Below are positions 7,087 to 15,675 of a stretch of DNA of 17,030 nt, one piece after another. The DNA is from an uncultured Alistipes sp. (GTDB lineage: Bacteria > Bacteroidota > Bacteroidia > Bacteroidales > Rikenellaceae). The DNA is taken from the NCBI GenBank assembly GCA_937895825.1, contig CALBKP010000112.1, positions 1-17,030 of the forward strand, written 5' to 3'. A program made the translations under genes and the position numbers. The notes beneath the pieces are model-generated. The model saw only the letters and a program-made list of their open reading frames with translations, did no database searches and had not been told where the DNA came from. How positions within the stretch are numbered: the stretch's first letter is position 1; every line of letters begins with the position of its first letter.

Positions 7087-7525
7087 CAAAAAATAGATGT
7101 AACTATCTAATATTACTCAAATTTTAACCTTTATACCTAAAACATGGAAAAATGTTACACTTTAAAAAAAAGTGAACGTGGAGATTATTTTTGAGAAAGT
7201 CTGTGGTTTCCAGCCGACTTGTCAACAGATGTTTTTTATTTTTTAATACATATATTAATATTAAATAAAATCTAAAAAATAATAATAGCTGTTGAAAGTG
7301 TTAGTAAGTGTTTATGATATATTTTATTAACAATTTGCTTTGTTTTTAATTAATATATTTTTTATTTAAAACATTAAAAATTAATAGTATATGAAAATAA
7401 TAAACACTATGAACAATCTATTATTAACATATTAATACTTTTTCATTATTAACAATTGTGGTGGATAATCGTATAATATGTAGTTGAAAAGCTAATGAAT
7501 AAAATATATTCTTTTTATTTGGAAA
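7087..7525. other. Very AT-rich non-coding region between mrp and nrnA
   Basis: No reading frame is credible here. The stretch is strikingly rich in A and T, with long TTATTAA-like tracts, far above its surroundings. It contains GTTGAAAG (7291-7298), GTTGAAAAG (7483-7491) and, on the minus strand, TTATCCACC (7468-7460), one base from the DnaA-box consensus TTATCCACA. Just right of the mrp terminator lie CTTTTCACA (7584-7592) and CTTTTCAAC (7596-7604). It could be a replication origin, a protein-binding region, or merely a long AT-rich spacer carrying the nrnA promoter. Confidence 0.4.
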
Positions 7526-7554
7526 AGAAAAACGGCCGTATATACAACAGCCGT
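7526..7554 (-). terminator. Intrinsic terminator downstream of mrp
   Basis: On the minus strand ACGGCTGT and ACGGCCGT form an 8-bp stem (one G-U pair) around a 7-nt loop, followed by a U-run. It lies about 60 bp after the mrp stop codon and would end the transcript ahead of the AT-rich gap. Confidence 0.8.
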
Positions 7555-7611
7555 ACTCAATGATGCAAATTTATTTTTAAAAACTTTTCACACTACTTTT
7601 CAACTCTATTG

Positions 7612-8667
7612 TTAACACTCTACTGGAAGTTTGTCAACAATCTTCTCGGCAATATCGGCGTAGTACTCCTCAACTCTTGGATCGTAGCCTCCAGCAGGAC
7701 GACCGCTGTCGCTACCCTCCATGATTGATTGTATGATGGGAACCTGACCAAGAAGCTCGATACCTGCTTGCTCAGCATACTGCTTTGCACCTCCCTTACC
7801 AAAGAGGTAGTAGCGGTTATTGGGTAACTCCTCGGGTGTAAACCAGGCCATATTCTCAATAACACCAAGAACAGGTATGTTTACCTGCTCGTGGCGGAAC
7901 ATCTCTACTCCACGTACCACGTCGGCAACAGCAACTTGTTGAGGTGTAGAAACGATAACAGCACCCGAAATTTTGAGTTCGTTGATGATAGAAAGGTGTA
8001 TATCACCCGTACCAGGAGGAAGGTCGATAAGAAGGTAGTCGAGCTTACCCCAGCGTGTTTGGTGGGTGAGCTGATGCAGGGCATTTACGGCCATACCACC
8101 GCGCCACATAAGAGCATCAGTAGGGCGGATAAAGAATCCGATAGACATTATCTTTATACCGAGTGACTGTGCTGGTATTATAAAGTCATTGCCCGCCTCG
8201 TCACGCTCAGCCTCAGGTATATAACCCTCAACACCAAACATTTTAGTCTGCGAAGGACCATATATATCGGCATCAAGAATACCAACATTATAGCCACGCT
8301 GACGTAGTGCTACGGCGAGATTTGCCGTTACGGTAGACTTACCAACACCACCCTTGCCCGAAGCGATGGCTATGACATGACATATCTCCGTTGTTGTAGT
8401 GATGTTCTCCTTGCGTCGAGGCTTAGGGGCAGCCTCGCGTATGATGACCATAGTCTGATTCTCGGGATAGTGCTCCGCCATCAATGCCTCCACTCGTTGC
8501 TTAATCTTCTGAGCAAATGGGTCGCGGGCCTTCTGAAAGCGTAAGGTGATGGCAATAGATCCATCCTCACCTCTATCGGCACGATCAACAAAGCCGCTAT
8601 CCACGATATTATCTCCAGTCTCGGGGTGTACTATTTGGCGCAGTAGTAGCTCTAATTCTTCGTTCAT
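7612..8667 (-). CDS. mrp: Mrp/NBP35-family Fe-S cluster carrier ATPase
   Basis: This cytoplasmic P-loop ATPase of 351 residues is of the type that carries iron-sulfur clusters to apo-proteins. Residues 1 to about 75 resemble the MIP18/DUF59 domain (LRQIVHPETGDNIVDSG). The ATPase domain follows, with the deviant Walker A GKGGVGKST (104-112), YGPSQTKMFG, LLIDLPPGTGD and VIVSTPQQVAVADVVRG. The C-terminal CxxC that binds the cluster in many homologues is absent: the matching stretch reads ENMAWFTPEELPNNRYYLFG, and only two cysteines (ICHV and the last residue) are present. I recall the same replacement in other Bacteroidales Mrp proteins, so it is probably a lineage feature rather than damage. 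The gene follows sppA by 15 bp and ends before a terminator. Confidence 0.95.
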   Translation of the reverse strand: MNEELELLLRQIVHPETGDNIVDSGFVDRADRGEDGSIAITLRFQKARDPFAQKIKQRVEALMAEHYPENQTMVIIREAAPKPRRKENITTTTEICHVIAIASGKGGVGKSTVTANLAVALRQRGYNVGILDADIYGPSQTKMFGVEGYIPEAERDEAGNDFIIPAQSLGIKIMSIGFFIRPTDALMWRGGMAVNALHQLTHQTRWGKLDYLLIDLPPGTGDIHLSIINELKISGAVIVSTPQQVAVADVVRGVEMFRHEQVNIPVLGVIENMAWFTPEELPNNRYYLFGKGGAKQYAEQAGIELLGQVPIIQSIMEGSDSGRPAGGYDPRVEEYYADIAEKIVDKLPVEC

Positions 8668-8682
8668 TTTATACTATCTTAT

Positions 8683-10512
8683 TTAAAACTTAATATGCAA
8701 ATCTCCTGCAACAATTGCCTGAATACCGTGGTTATTAAATACCATAGGTATCTCGGTAATGATGTTGTTTATAACTTCAGCATTAGCGTTATAGTCTACG
8801 CCCCAAGCCTTAGCCGATATCATACCTGTACCGGCTAACCACTCCTCGAAAGGTGTGAGAGGTGCGGTAAACTCGTAGATCGTATAGTCTCCATCTATAT
8901 CTGCAAGCTCCAAAGCCTTGCCCACAGCCTCGTTGAAACCACCGATGGCATCTACAAGACCGCGCTCAAGAGCCTCAGTACCGCTCCATACTCTACCCTC
9001 GGCAATTTTTAGTACATCCTCGATAGGCATATTACGGCCCTCGGCAACGTGACTGGTGAAGGTAGTGTAGACCTGATCGATGCTGCGTGTTATATTTTTG
9101 CGCTCCTTGTCTGTGAGAGGACGAAGCATATTCATACCACCAGCCGAAGGTGATGTAGCTGCATTGTCAAATGTTATTCCAAGCTTATTTTTCAACGTAT
9201 TTTCAAGGTTGAACAACACGCCAAACACGCCAATTGAGCCAGTGAGCGTTAGTTTGTCGGCGATGATGTAGTCGGCAGGAGCAGAGATATAGTAACCACC
9301 ACTTGCAGCCATAGAGCCCATAGATACAACCACAGGCTTTACCTCCTGTAAGAGTTCCATCTCGCGCCATGCTACTTCCGATGCAAGAGCTGAGCCGCCA
9401 GGGGAGTTTACACGCAAAACAACAGCTTTAGTCTTATCGCAAAGACGTGCTTGACGTAGCTCCGCGGCAAGGCGTGAGCCATATACCTGTCCATCAGTGT
9501 ACATATTGCCATCCACAATCTCGCCATCGGCATAGATGATAGCAACAAGAGGATTATTTTCGAGGCTAATAGCCTCATTGTTACCTACGGATACGCTCTT
9601 TGTTGATGGGTTCAACATAGATGCATACTTGGCAAGCGAAATCTTTGTGTGCAACTTATTACTGTTACGCTCAACACCATAGCTGTCGTATAGCTCGTTG
9701 AGTTCATCCTCATAAGCTATGCGGTCGATAAGACCTGCCGTGAGAGCATCCTCGGGAAGTGTTATTACTAATTCCTCGGCATACTTCATAAGGAGTTCAG
9801 GGCTGAGCTCACGGCTCGCAGCAACATCGTCCACGAAACACTTCCACATAGAGTCTACGAGACTCTGCATCTGAAGACGGTTAGCATCCGACATCTTTGT
9901 AAGGATGAATGGCTCAACACCACTTTTAAAGCGACAGTCCGTAGGACGGAAAACCTCTACCTCAACATCCAACTTGTCGAGTAGACCCTTATAAAACTCT
10001 GCACTTACGACCATGCCACTCCACTCAAGCGAGCCCTCAGGGTTGAGCCACACCTCATCGGCAACACTTGCCAGATAGTACTCACTCTGTGTGTAGTTAT
10101 CGTCGTAGGCAACAACGAACTTACCCGATTGTTTGAAACGCTCGATGGCAGTGCGCATCTCCTCAAGGTTTGCGGCAGAGACAACACCAGCGCCATCAAT
10201 ATTTATGCAGATACCCTTGATGTTATCATCCTTTGCAGCACTCTCAATGGCCTGCATTACACGTATTAACGTCATAGGTTCATCTACGGTCATAGCCATC
10301 GGGTCGACGTTGCCCAGTAGCGACGTGGCAGGTGCGTCGATGATATTTTCGTTGAGGTCTATATATAGTATAGACTCCTCGCTTACTGTCTCAACCTCTG
10401 AGTCGATAGCTGCTGCGATGCCAACAATAAGCATTGTTGTCAGAAAAAAGAATGCTCCTATGCTTACTACGATGGCAAGAAGCGATGCACCAAATGATTT
10501 CCAAAAATCCAT
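8683..10512 (-). CDS. sppA: Signal peptide peptidase SppA, 67K (long) type
   Basis: This membrane-anchored serine protease of 609 residues cleaves leftover signal peptides in the membrane. One N-terminal hydrophobic segment (about 8-36) is followed by two tandem crotonase-like peptidase domains, as in the long E. coli form. The catalytic dyad is visible: Lys196 in RFKSGVEPF of the first domain and Ser404 in GSMAASGGYYIS of the second. In the family the dyad is assembled across these two domains. Other conserved parts are VVAYDDNYTQSEYYLAS and LRVNSPGGSALASE. The gene starts 57 bp after the cotH-like gene, and mrp begins 15 bp after its stop, so the three are probably cotranscribed. I see no promoter in the 57-bp gap. 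Confidence 0.96.
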   Translation of the reverse strand: MDFWKSFGASLLAIVVSIGAFFFLTTMLIVGIAAAIDSEVETVSEESILYIDLNENIIDAPATSLLGNVDPMAMTVDEPMTLIRVMQAIESAAKDDNIKGICINIDGAGVVSAANLEEMRTAIERFKQSGKFVVAYDDNYTQSEYYLASVADEVWLNPEGSLEWSGMVVSAEFYKGLLDKLDVEVEVFRPTDCRFKSGVEPFILTKMSDANRLQMQSLVDSMWKCFVDDVAASRELSPELLMKYAEELVITLPEDALTAGLIDRIAYEDELNELYDSYGVERNSNKLHTKISLAKYASMLNPSTKSVSVGNNEAISLENNPLVAIIYADGEIVDGNMYTDGQVYGSRLAAELRQARLCDKTKAVVLRVNSPGGSALASEVAWREMELLQEVKPVVVSMGSMAASGGYYISAPADYIIADKLTLTGSIGVFGVLFNLENTLKNKLGITFDNAATSPSAGGMNMLRPLTDKERKNITRSIDQVYTTFTSHVAEGRNMPIEDVLKIAEGRVWSGTEALERGLVDAIGGFNEAVGKALELADIDGDYTIYEFTAPLTPFEEWLAGTGMISAKAWGVDYNANAEVINNIITEIPMVFNNHGIQAIVAGDLHIKF

Positions 10513-10569
10513 ATAGTTACAATTTAAATTATTATTTTATACTTAGTTATGCTGTGGAAATAGGTATAT

Positions 10570-12078
10570 CTATTTCTTTGGTATTGATGCAGCCTTGAGT
10601 TTAAAGAAGTTTACATCGTTCGAAGGATCAAGTAGACGGTAGTCATAACGATTTCCCCAGCTTGCAGGGCGATCCTTAATCTCGCAATCCTCCTCCGTGT
10701 CGTTCACGACATAGTCGCGTATCATTGCATGCCAGCCATTTATACGAGCCATAGAGCTTTCCCAATAGAATAGGTTATTCTCTGGTGCAATAAGCTCGTT
10801 GAGTGCCTCGACATATATAGCGCGGTAGTCGTCAAACTCCAGTATCTTGCCAATCAGTGGGTTACGTCCCGTATCGCCCCAGCGCAATGGATCCTGACGT
10901 GCCGAGTCGTCTTGAACGCCACAGTGGCTCGATGTACCGAGAGTATTGTCGTAGTCGTAGGGGATGAAGAAGAATTTATAGTTGTTCTTATCCGATGAGT
11001 TGAAGTATATGTAGTAGTTGTTGCAGTTGTTCCAGTAGTCATCCCACATACCAACGACGACGTTTACCGCATAGGTTCTGAGTAGCAGTCGAACATCGCA
11101 CACCGAAGCTATCCAGTCGTGGAAATCCTGTCCCTTGCGTTGTGTTAGGTTGCGCGTAAACTCGATAAGCTGAGCCTTGGCTGCCTCGAAATTTTTTGTG
11201 TTAGACTTAAGTTCGTAGGTGTAGTTAGAACCCGAGTCATCGTCATAGTGGATTGAGGTATTGTATATGTCGTTATAGTTGAGCGTTGCACCCCAGCGAC
11301 ACTTCCAAAGGTTGTGGTTGTGGTCGCCAAAGAGCGAGTTACGCTTCTTTACATACTTGTCGTCTATCGACTCAATCATCTCATATACACCATAGTATGC
11401 TGGTTCCTTGTCGCCCTCTACATGTATCCAAAGGCGGCAGTATGAGCTGTATGCTGCAGTCCAAATACCAAAGCGGCGGAATAGGTCGTAGGAGTATATC
11501 TCGCGGCAGTATGCACGGTCGTCCTTATGCCACTTTAGATGCAACTTACGGACATTATGTAGCTCATGAGCATCATCTTTTTGGAACTTACGCAAGTTGA
11601 GTAAGAAGTGACAATGGTGCCAGTCGGTATTGTCCGTACGGTGCATCTCTCCACCATTACCCTCGGGTCGTCGGCGCGAGGTGTTACCCCTAAGGCGTAG
11701 ACCCGCATCCACGAAGCTATGCTCCTCGCCCTTGGACTTAAACTCAGCATCGCAATGGATGTATGTGTTGGTGTTAGAGTCGTGGTCGTAGGCCTCCAAG
11801 AGTTTGTTCCACTCCTCTACACTTACGTTTATGCGAATCTCGGGTATTACGTTCATGTCGAAGACCCAGTCCAACTCGCCTGCCGCCCAGCTTGTGTCGG
11901 GGTAATCGGGGTTGTTTAACTCCGGCTTAGAGGGCACTGTGCCCTCATCGGGATCCTTTGGAGCCTCTGTGCTGTCATCATCGTTTGTTGGAGGGAGTAC
12001 AAATCTCTCATCCTCACAAGCGGAAATTACAATAGTTGCCATGAGACAGAGAGCAATATAGAAAAGTCTACTTTTCAT
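10570..12078 (-). CDS. CotH-kinase-family lipoprotein
   Basis: This 502-residue lipoprotein has a lipobox ending in ISAC (Cys21) and an acidic, Pro/Thr-rich linker (about 22-62) of the kind found on surface-exposed Bacteroidota lipoproteins. The rest matches the CotH atypical protein-kinase fold. VDAGLRLRGNTSRR is the N-lobe motif, followed by YYGVYEMIESID. GMWDDYWNNCNNYYIYF (D346/D347) covers the catalytic-loop region, and IPYDYDNTLG (D375, D377) is the probable metal-binding motif. CotH of Bacillus phosphorylates spore-coat proteins; the substrate here is unknown. No polyphosphate-polymerase (VTC-like) neighbour, common for some family members, is present. The gene has its own promoter and may lead an operon with sppA and mrp. 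The LytTR gene lies upstream on the same strand. Confidence 0.9.
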   Translation of the reverse strand: MKSRLFYIALCLMATIVISACEDERFVLPPTNDDDSTEAPKDPDEGTVPSKPELNNPDYPDTSWAAGELDWVFDMNVIPEIRINVSVEEWNKLLEAYDHDSNTNTYIHCDAEFKSKGEEHSFVDAGLRLRGNTSRRRPEGNGGEMHRTDNTDWHHCHFLLNLRKFQKDDAHELHNVRKLHLKWHKDDRAYCREIYSYDLFRRFGIWTAAYSSYCRLWIHVEGDKEPAYYGVYEMIESIDDKYVKKRNSLFGDHNHNLWKCRWGATLNYNDIYNTSIHYDDDSGSNYTYELKSNTKNFEAAKAQLIEFTRNLTQRKGQDFHDWIASVCDVRLLLRTYAVNVVVGMWDDYWNNCNNYYIYFNSSDKNNYKFFFIPYDYDNTLGTSSHCGVQDDSARQDPLRWGDTGRNPLIGKILEFDDYRAIYVEALNELIAPENNLFYWESSMARINGWHAMIRDYVVNDTEEDCEIKDRPASWGNRYDYRLLDPSNDVNFFKLKAASIPKK

Positions 12079-12120
12079 ATATAATCCTGTTTTAGCCTTA
12101 TATTAACATTTTTTACGTTA

Positions 12121-12128
12121 CAAAGATA
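12121..12128 (-). promoter_or_regulatory. -7 box of the cotH-like gene
   Basis: TATCTTTG on the minus strand matches TAnnTTTG exactly, 42 bp before the ATG at 12078. There is no clear -33 TTG, so strong expression may need an activator. Confidence 0.5.
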
Positions 12129-12182
12129 TAAATTTTTAGATAATGTTTTAAGTTTTTACCTATATATATTATATCTTTAGTG

Positions 12183-13118
12183 TTAGGCCTTTGGCAGAGT
12201 GTTGTTTAGAGCCTCGAGCAGTGTTTCGTAGTATGTCTTTGACACGGGAATATGCTTGATGTTCTCGTCGTCGAGTGTTACATAGTGTATTCTATGCTCC
12301 TCGCTAAGGAACTGTATCTTACTGATATTCACTATGTATGAGCGATGGCAACGTACCATTGTTGTCCCCTCAAGACTCTTTTCAACACTACTTGTGCGAC
12401 AACGAAGCATGTACGACGTGATCTTGTCGTTATGCTTGTAGTAGACCTTAATGTAGTTATCCTCGGATTCAAGGTAGTATAGCGAGTCGATGTTGATAGT
12501 AAGACGTAGTGTGTTGCCGTTGTCGTATAGGTTTACCATTCGCGGCATACTCGTTTGCTTGGCTGTTTGTAGTGCTACGGCTGCGGCACGTATCTCACTA
12601 TCTTTAAGGTCTTTTAGCACGCGGTAGTCGGTGCTTATTTGCTGTAACTGATATTGTGTAGCCTCCAACTCCTCACACTTTGAGCGATAGGCGGCATATA
12701 GCGACATAAGACCATTAGGTATGGCAAGAATAGGCGTTACACACATCAACGCTCTCACAGCTATTTCTGGAATTGCAACACCCTCAATAGGAAATACTGT
12801 TACGGTTATTAGCGTATAAATTAGCGAAATAATAAGGTTTTCGCCCATTATCCACCATATATAGGTTAGTGTTGTGAGCGAGATTCTGTCTTCAAGCATG
12901 TTTAGTAGCCAGCGGCTAAATATCACAACAACAATTGCAGCAACGTAGAATAATAGTGTACAGCTGAAACGTAGCGTGTTGTTGGTGCTAAACCATATTG
13001 CTAAAGAGTATGGTTGATAGAGCACCAGAAAGAGTGCAGAGAAGACGACGATTAAGGCAATAAGAAGGGAAATATATCGTCGAGAGGTTAAAAATTTTGG
13101 TATTTCTGTATAAGGCAT
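12183..13118 (-). CDS. Membrane-bound LytTR-family transcription regulator
   Basis: This 311-residue protein has four predicted membrane segments (about 16-36, 51-69, 84-108, 117-143), a probable coiled coil (about 145-185) and a C-terminal LytTR DNA-binding domain (about 195-303). The domain shows the family hallmarks IDSLYYLESEDNYIKVYY and MVRCHRSYIVNISKI. No receiver or histidine-kinase domain is present, so signals are probably sensed in the membrane and passed directly to the DNA-binding part. Its promoter is one of the clearest in the window. It faces the fabH promoter, with three spaced CCACA-containing repeats between and around them. Its targets may include itself, fabH or the cotH-like gene, but this is inference. 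Confidence 0.92.
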   Translation of the reverse strand: MPYTEIPKFLTSRRYISLLIALIVVFSALFLVLYQPYSLAIWFSTNNTLRFSCTLLFYVAAIVVVIFSRWLLNMLEDRISLTTLTYIWWIMGENLIISLIYTLITVTVFPIEGVAIPEIAVRALMCVTPILAIPNGLMSLYAAYRSKCEELEATQYQLQQISTDYRVLKDLKDSEIRAAAVALQTAKQTSMPRMVNLYDNGNTLRLTINIDSLYYLESEDNYIKVYYKHNDKITSYMLRCRTSSVEKSLEGTTMVRCHRSYIVNISKIQFLSEEHRIHYVTLDDENIKHIPVSKTYYETLLEALNNTLPKA

Positions 13119-13146
13119 ATAGCTCTCTATTTTCCTATTTAGGTCA

Positions 13147-13177
13147 CAAAATTACTATTTTTAGCGTTATACACAAA
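13147..13177 (-). promoter_or_regulatory. Promoter of the LytTR gene
   Basis: TTTG (13177-13174) and TAATTTTG (13154-13147) are separated by exactly 19 bp and match the Bacteroidota -33/-7 consensus. Transcription would begin near 13140, about 22 nt before the ATG. Confidence 0.75.
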
Positions 13178-13179
13178 AC

Positions 13180-13230
13180 TTTTACCACATATATTGCAAA
13201 TTCACCACAAAATAGTTACTTTTGCCACAA
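13180..13230. promoter_or_regulatory. Three direct repeats at 20-bp spacing (candidate operator)
   Basis: The motif TTYRCCACAW occurs three times, as TTTACCACAT (13181-13190), TTCACCACAA (13201-13210) and TTTGCCACAA (13221-13230). The starts are exactly 20 bp apart, about two helical turns. The repeats lie between the LytTR promoter and the fabH -7 box; the third touches that box. LytTR proteins commonly bind paired direct repeats about two turns apart, so this is a candidate site for the adjacent regulator. Confidence 0.45.
13194..13224 (+). promoter_or_regulatory. Probable promoter of the fabH-fabF-fabG cluster
   Basis: TTG (13194-13196) and TACTTTTG (13217-13224) are 20 bp apart and fit the Bacteroidota consensus. 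A second exact -7 box, TATCTTTG, lies at 13258-13265 without a good -33. The leader to the fabH ATG is about 130-170 nt. It contains the hairpins AAATCGAA/TTCGATTT (near 13275-13298) and ACCTT-GACA-AAGGT (near 13321-13334). Confidence 0.55.
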
Positions 13231-13400
13231 TTCGCGTGCGCGTACACTATATGAAAGTATCTTTGCGAGGTCAAAATCGAAAATTTACTCTTCGATTTGT
13301 GTTACTACTCTGTCGCGAGCACCTTGACAAAGGTTCAGGTTTGAAATGTGGATAGAGTTTTAAACGTGATTAGATTTGTTAAACTAACATAATATTTCGG

Positions 13401-14357
13401 ATGAAAATTATTGGAACAGGATCGGCGCATCCAACGTGTGCAGTGACGAATCAGATGCTTGAGCAGTTTCTCGACACGAGCGACGAGTGGATCACCGAAC
13501 GTACCGGCATCAAGGAGCGTTGTGTGATTTCGTCGGAGAAGCTTGAAGATATGGCCGTAGCAGCCGCCAATCGAGCTTTGGAGAATGCTGGTCTTACTGC
13601 TGCTGACATCGATTTCATCATCTGTTCGAACGTGGTGAATGAGTATGTGACACCTGCACTCAGCTGTATCATTCAGGGTATGATTGGTGCTACGTGTCCT
13701 ACAGTTGATATCAATGCTGCATGTGCTGGTTTTATCTTCGCTATGGATATGGCTGAGGATAAGCTCAAGTGCAAGAAGGCTAAGAACATTCTTATAGTAT
13801 GTGCCGAGGAGCCCTCGCGTATGGTTAGCTGGCAGAATCGAAGCACTTGTGTTCTGTTTGGTGACGGTGCCGGTGCTGCTGTTGTTACCGAGGGTGATGA
13901 CCTTAAGGCTATACGTCTTACTACCTCATCGCTTACAGAGGTGCTCTACTATCAGCGTCATTTGGAGCCTACCCCTTACATCACTAAGGAGGAGAACTTC
14001 GAGCCTCTCGTTATGAAGGGTCGCGAGGTGTTTAAGCATGCCGTGACCAACTCTTGCCGCGACATCAGAAAGCTCCTTAGCGAGACAGGTCTCGAAGCAA
14101 GTGACATTAAGTACTACGTATTGCACCAGGCAAACCGTCGTATCATAGACTCTATTCGTAACTTCCTCGGTGTTGAGGAGGAGAAGGTTCCTCACAATGT
14201 TGAGCGTTATGGTAACATCTCATCTGCGGCACTACCTGCATTACTCGACGAGCTTAACCGCAGTGGCAAGTTGCAGAAGGGCGATAAGTTGGTATTCAGT
14301 GCCTTTGGCGCAGGCTTTACAACGGGTGCTTGTGTTATTGAGTGGGGTAAAGAGTAA
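13401..14357 (+). CDS. fabH: 3-oxoacyl-ACP synthase III (FabH)
   Basis: FabH condenses an acyl-CoA (usually acetyl-CoA) with malonyl-ACP and so starts type II fatty-acid synthesis in the cytoplasm. The 318-residue protein has the whole Cys-His-Asn triad: C108 in DINAACAGF, H242 in VLHQANRRI and N272 in YGNISSA. The thiolase-fold motifs DEWITERTGIKER and VLFGDGAGAAV are also present. The length is normal for the family. The ATG gives the standard N-terminus MKIIGTGSAHP. It is the first gene of the plus-strand cluster, 58 bp ahead of fabF. The gap contains a possible 11-codon frame (14363-14398) that I do not regard as a gene. Whether it makes straight or branched chains cannot be read from the sequence. 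Confidence 0.95.
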   Translation: MKIIGTGSAHPTCAVTNQMLEQFLDTSDEWITERTGIKERCVISSEKLEDMAVAAANRALENAGLTAADIDFIICSNVVNEYVTPALSCIIQGMIGATCPTVDINAACAGFIFAMDMAEDKLKCKKAKNILIVCAEEPSRMVSWQNRSTCVLFGDGAGAAVVTEGDDLKAIRLTTSSLTEVLYYQRHLEPTPYITKEENFEPLVMKGREVFKHAVTNSCRDIRKLLSETGLEASDIKYYVLHQANRRIIDSIRNFLGVEEEKVPHNVERYGNISSAALPALLDELNRSGKLQKGDKLVFSAFGAGFTTGACVIEWGKE

Positions 14358-14415
14358 TTAATATGGTAAAATATGGCGTAGCAACGGCAGCGCCTTAAAT
14401 TAAGATAAAAGAAAA

Positions 14416-15669
14416 ATGGAACAGAGAGTAGTTATCACCGGTATCGGTGCAATTACACCAGTGGGTAATCATATTGAAGAGACATGGAAGAATCTTGTTG
14501 AGGGTAACTGTGGTATTGACATCCTCAAGGGTTATGATGAGTACAACCTTCCTGTAAAGGTTGCTGGCCAGATTAAGAACTTCGACCAGTCGGAGTATGA
14601 GCTTAATGCAGGCTTGGCACGTCGTAGCGACAAGTTCTGTGTGTACGCTATGGCTGCAGCATCGGATGCAATGAAGGACTCAGGTCTTAAGAGTGGTGAG
14701 AATATCGAGCCCGAGCGTCTTGGCGTATATATTGGTTCAGGTATCGGCGGTATGGAGACCTTCGTAAATCAGACTAAGGTGCTCTTGGAGGAGGGCGCAC
14801 ATCGTATCTCGCCGTTCTTTGTGCCTATGATGATCTCGAACATCGCGTCGGGTAACGTGGCAATCTCGCACAATGCTCAGGGTGTATGTCTACCCGTTGT
14901 TACAGCATGTGCAACAAGTACAAATGCAGCAGGCGAGGCTTACCGCGCCATCAAGCACGGCTACGCTGATGCCATCATCACTGGTGGTGCCGAGGCATCA
15001 GTTCATCCCTTGGCTATCGCTGGTTTTGCTAACAGTAAGGCTCTTTCACGCTCGGAGGATCCCCTCCAGGCTTCGTTGCCTTTCTCGGCTGACCGTCATG
15101 GCTTCGTTATCGCCGAGGGTGCTGGTATGATGGTATTTGAGTCGTTGGAGAATGCCTTGAAGCGTGGCGCAAAGATCTACGCCGAGGTTGTGGGTTATGG
15201 CAATAGCTGCGATGCACACCACTTTACAGCACCTCGTCCTGATGGTGTTCCCGCTTCGCGCGCCATCAAGAGCGCTCTTGAGGAGGCAAAGTTCGATGCA
15301 GATAAGGATCTTCTCTACATCAACGCTCACGGAACAGGTACGCCTCTTAATGATGTTGCCGAGACTAAGGCTATCAAGCTTGCCATGGGTGAGGAGGCTG
15401 CTAAGAAGGCTAAGATCACATCTACGAAGTCTATCACTGGCCACATGCTTGGTGCTACGGGTGCTGTTGAGCTTATCGCCTCAGCCCTCTCGCTCCACCA
15501 CGGCATAGTAACACCAACAATCGGTCTTACTAACCCCGACCCCGAATGCGACCTCGACTACACACCATTGAAGGCTAAGGAGGCACCCCTCACGGTTGCA
15601 ATCTCTACATCGTTGGGCTTCGGTGGTCACAATGCATGCGTAGCACTACGTAAGTGGGATAACAAGTAG
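14416..15669 (+). CDS. fabF: 3-oxoacyl-ACP synthase II (FabF)
   Basis: FabF elongates acyl-ACP chains by condensation with malonyl-ACP. The 417-residue protein carries the Cys-His-His triad of KAS I/II enzymes: C165 in VTACATSTNAAGEA, H305 in NAHGTGTPLND and H343 in SITGHMLGATGA. The N-terminus VVITGIGAITPVG is canonical and the length is typical. Sequence style favours FabF over FabB, but the two are close. It sits between fabH and fabG. An acyl-carrier-protein gene, often next to fabF in Bacteroidales, is not present in the window. Confidence 0.96.
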   Translation: MEQRVVITGIGAITPVGNHIEETWKNLVEGNCGIDILKGYDEYNLPVKVAGQIKNFDQSEYELNAGLARRSDKFCVYAMAAASDAMKDSGLKSGENIEPERLGVYIGSGIGGMETFVNQTKVLLEEGAHRISPFFVPMMISNIASGNVAISHNAQGVCLPVVTACATSTNAAGEAYRAIKHGYADAIITGGAEASVHPLAIAGFANSKALSRSEDPLQASLPFSADRHGFVIAEGAGMMVFESLENALKRGAKIYAEVVGYGNSCDAHHFTAPRPDGVPASRAIKSALEEAKFDADKDLLYINAHGTGTPLNDVAETKAIKLAMGEEAAKKAKITSTKSITGHMLGATGAVELIASALSLHHGIVTPTIGLTNPDPECDLDYTPLKAKEAPLTVAISTSLGFGGHNACVALRKWDNK

Positions 15670-15675
15670 ACAACA

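Noticed and set aside
13266..13400. Riboswitch in the fabH leader
   Set aside because: Two simple hairpins can form, but there is no conserved ligand-binding core that I recognise and no terminator before the start codon.
14363..14398. 11-codon frame between fabH and fabF as a leader peptide
   Set aside because: There is no convincing ribosome-binding site or attenuator structure, and so short a frame is expected by chance.
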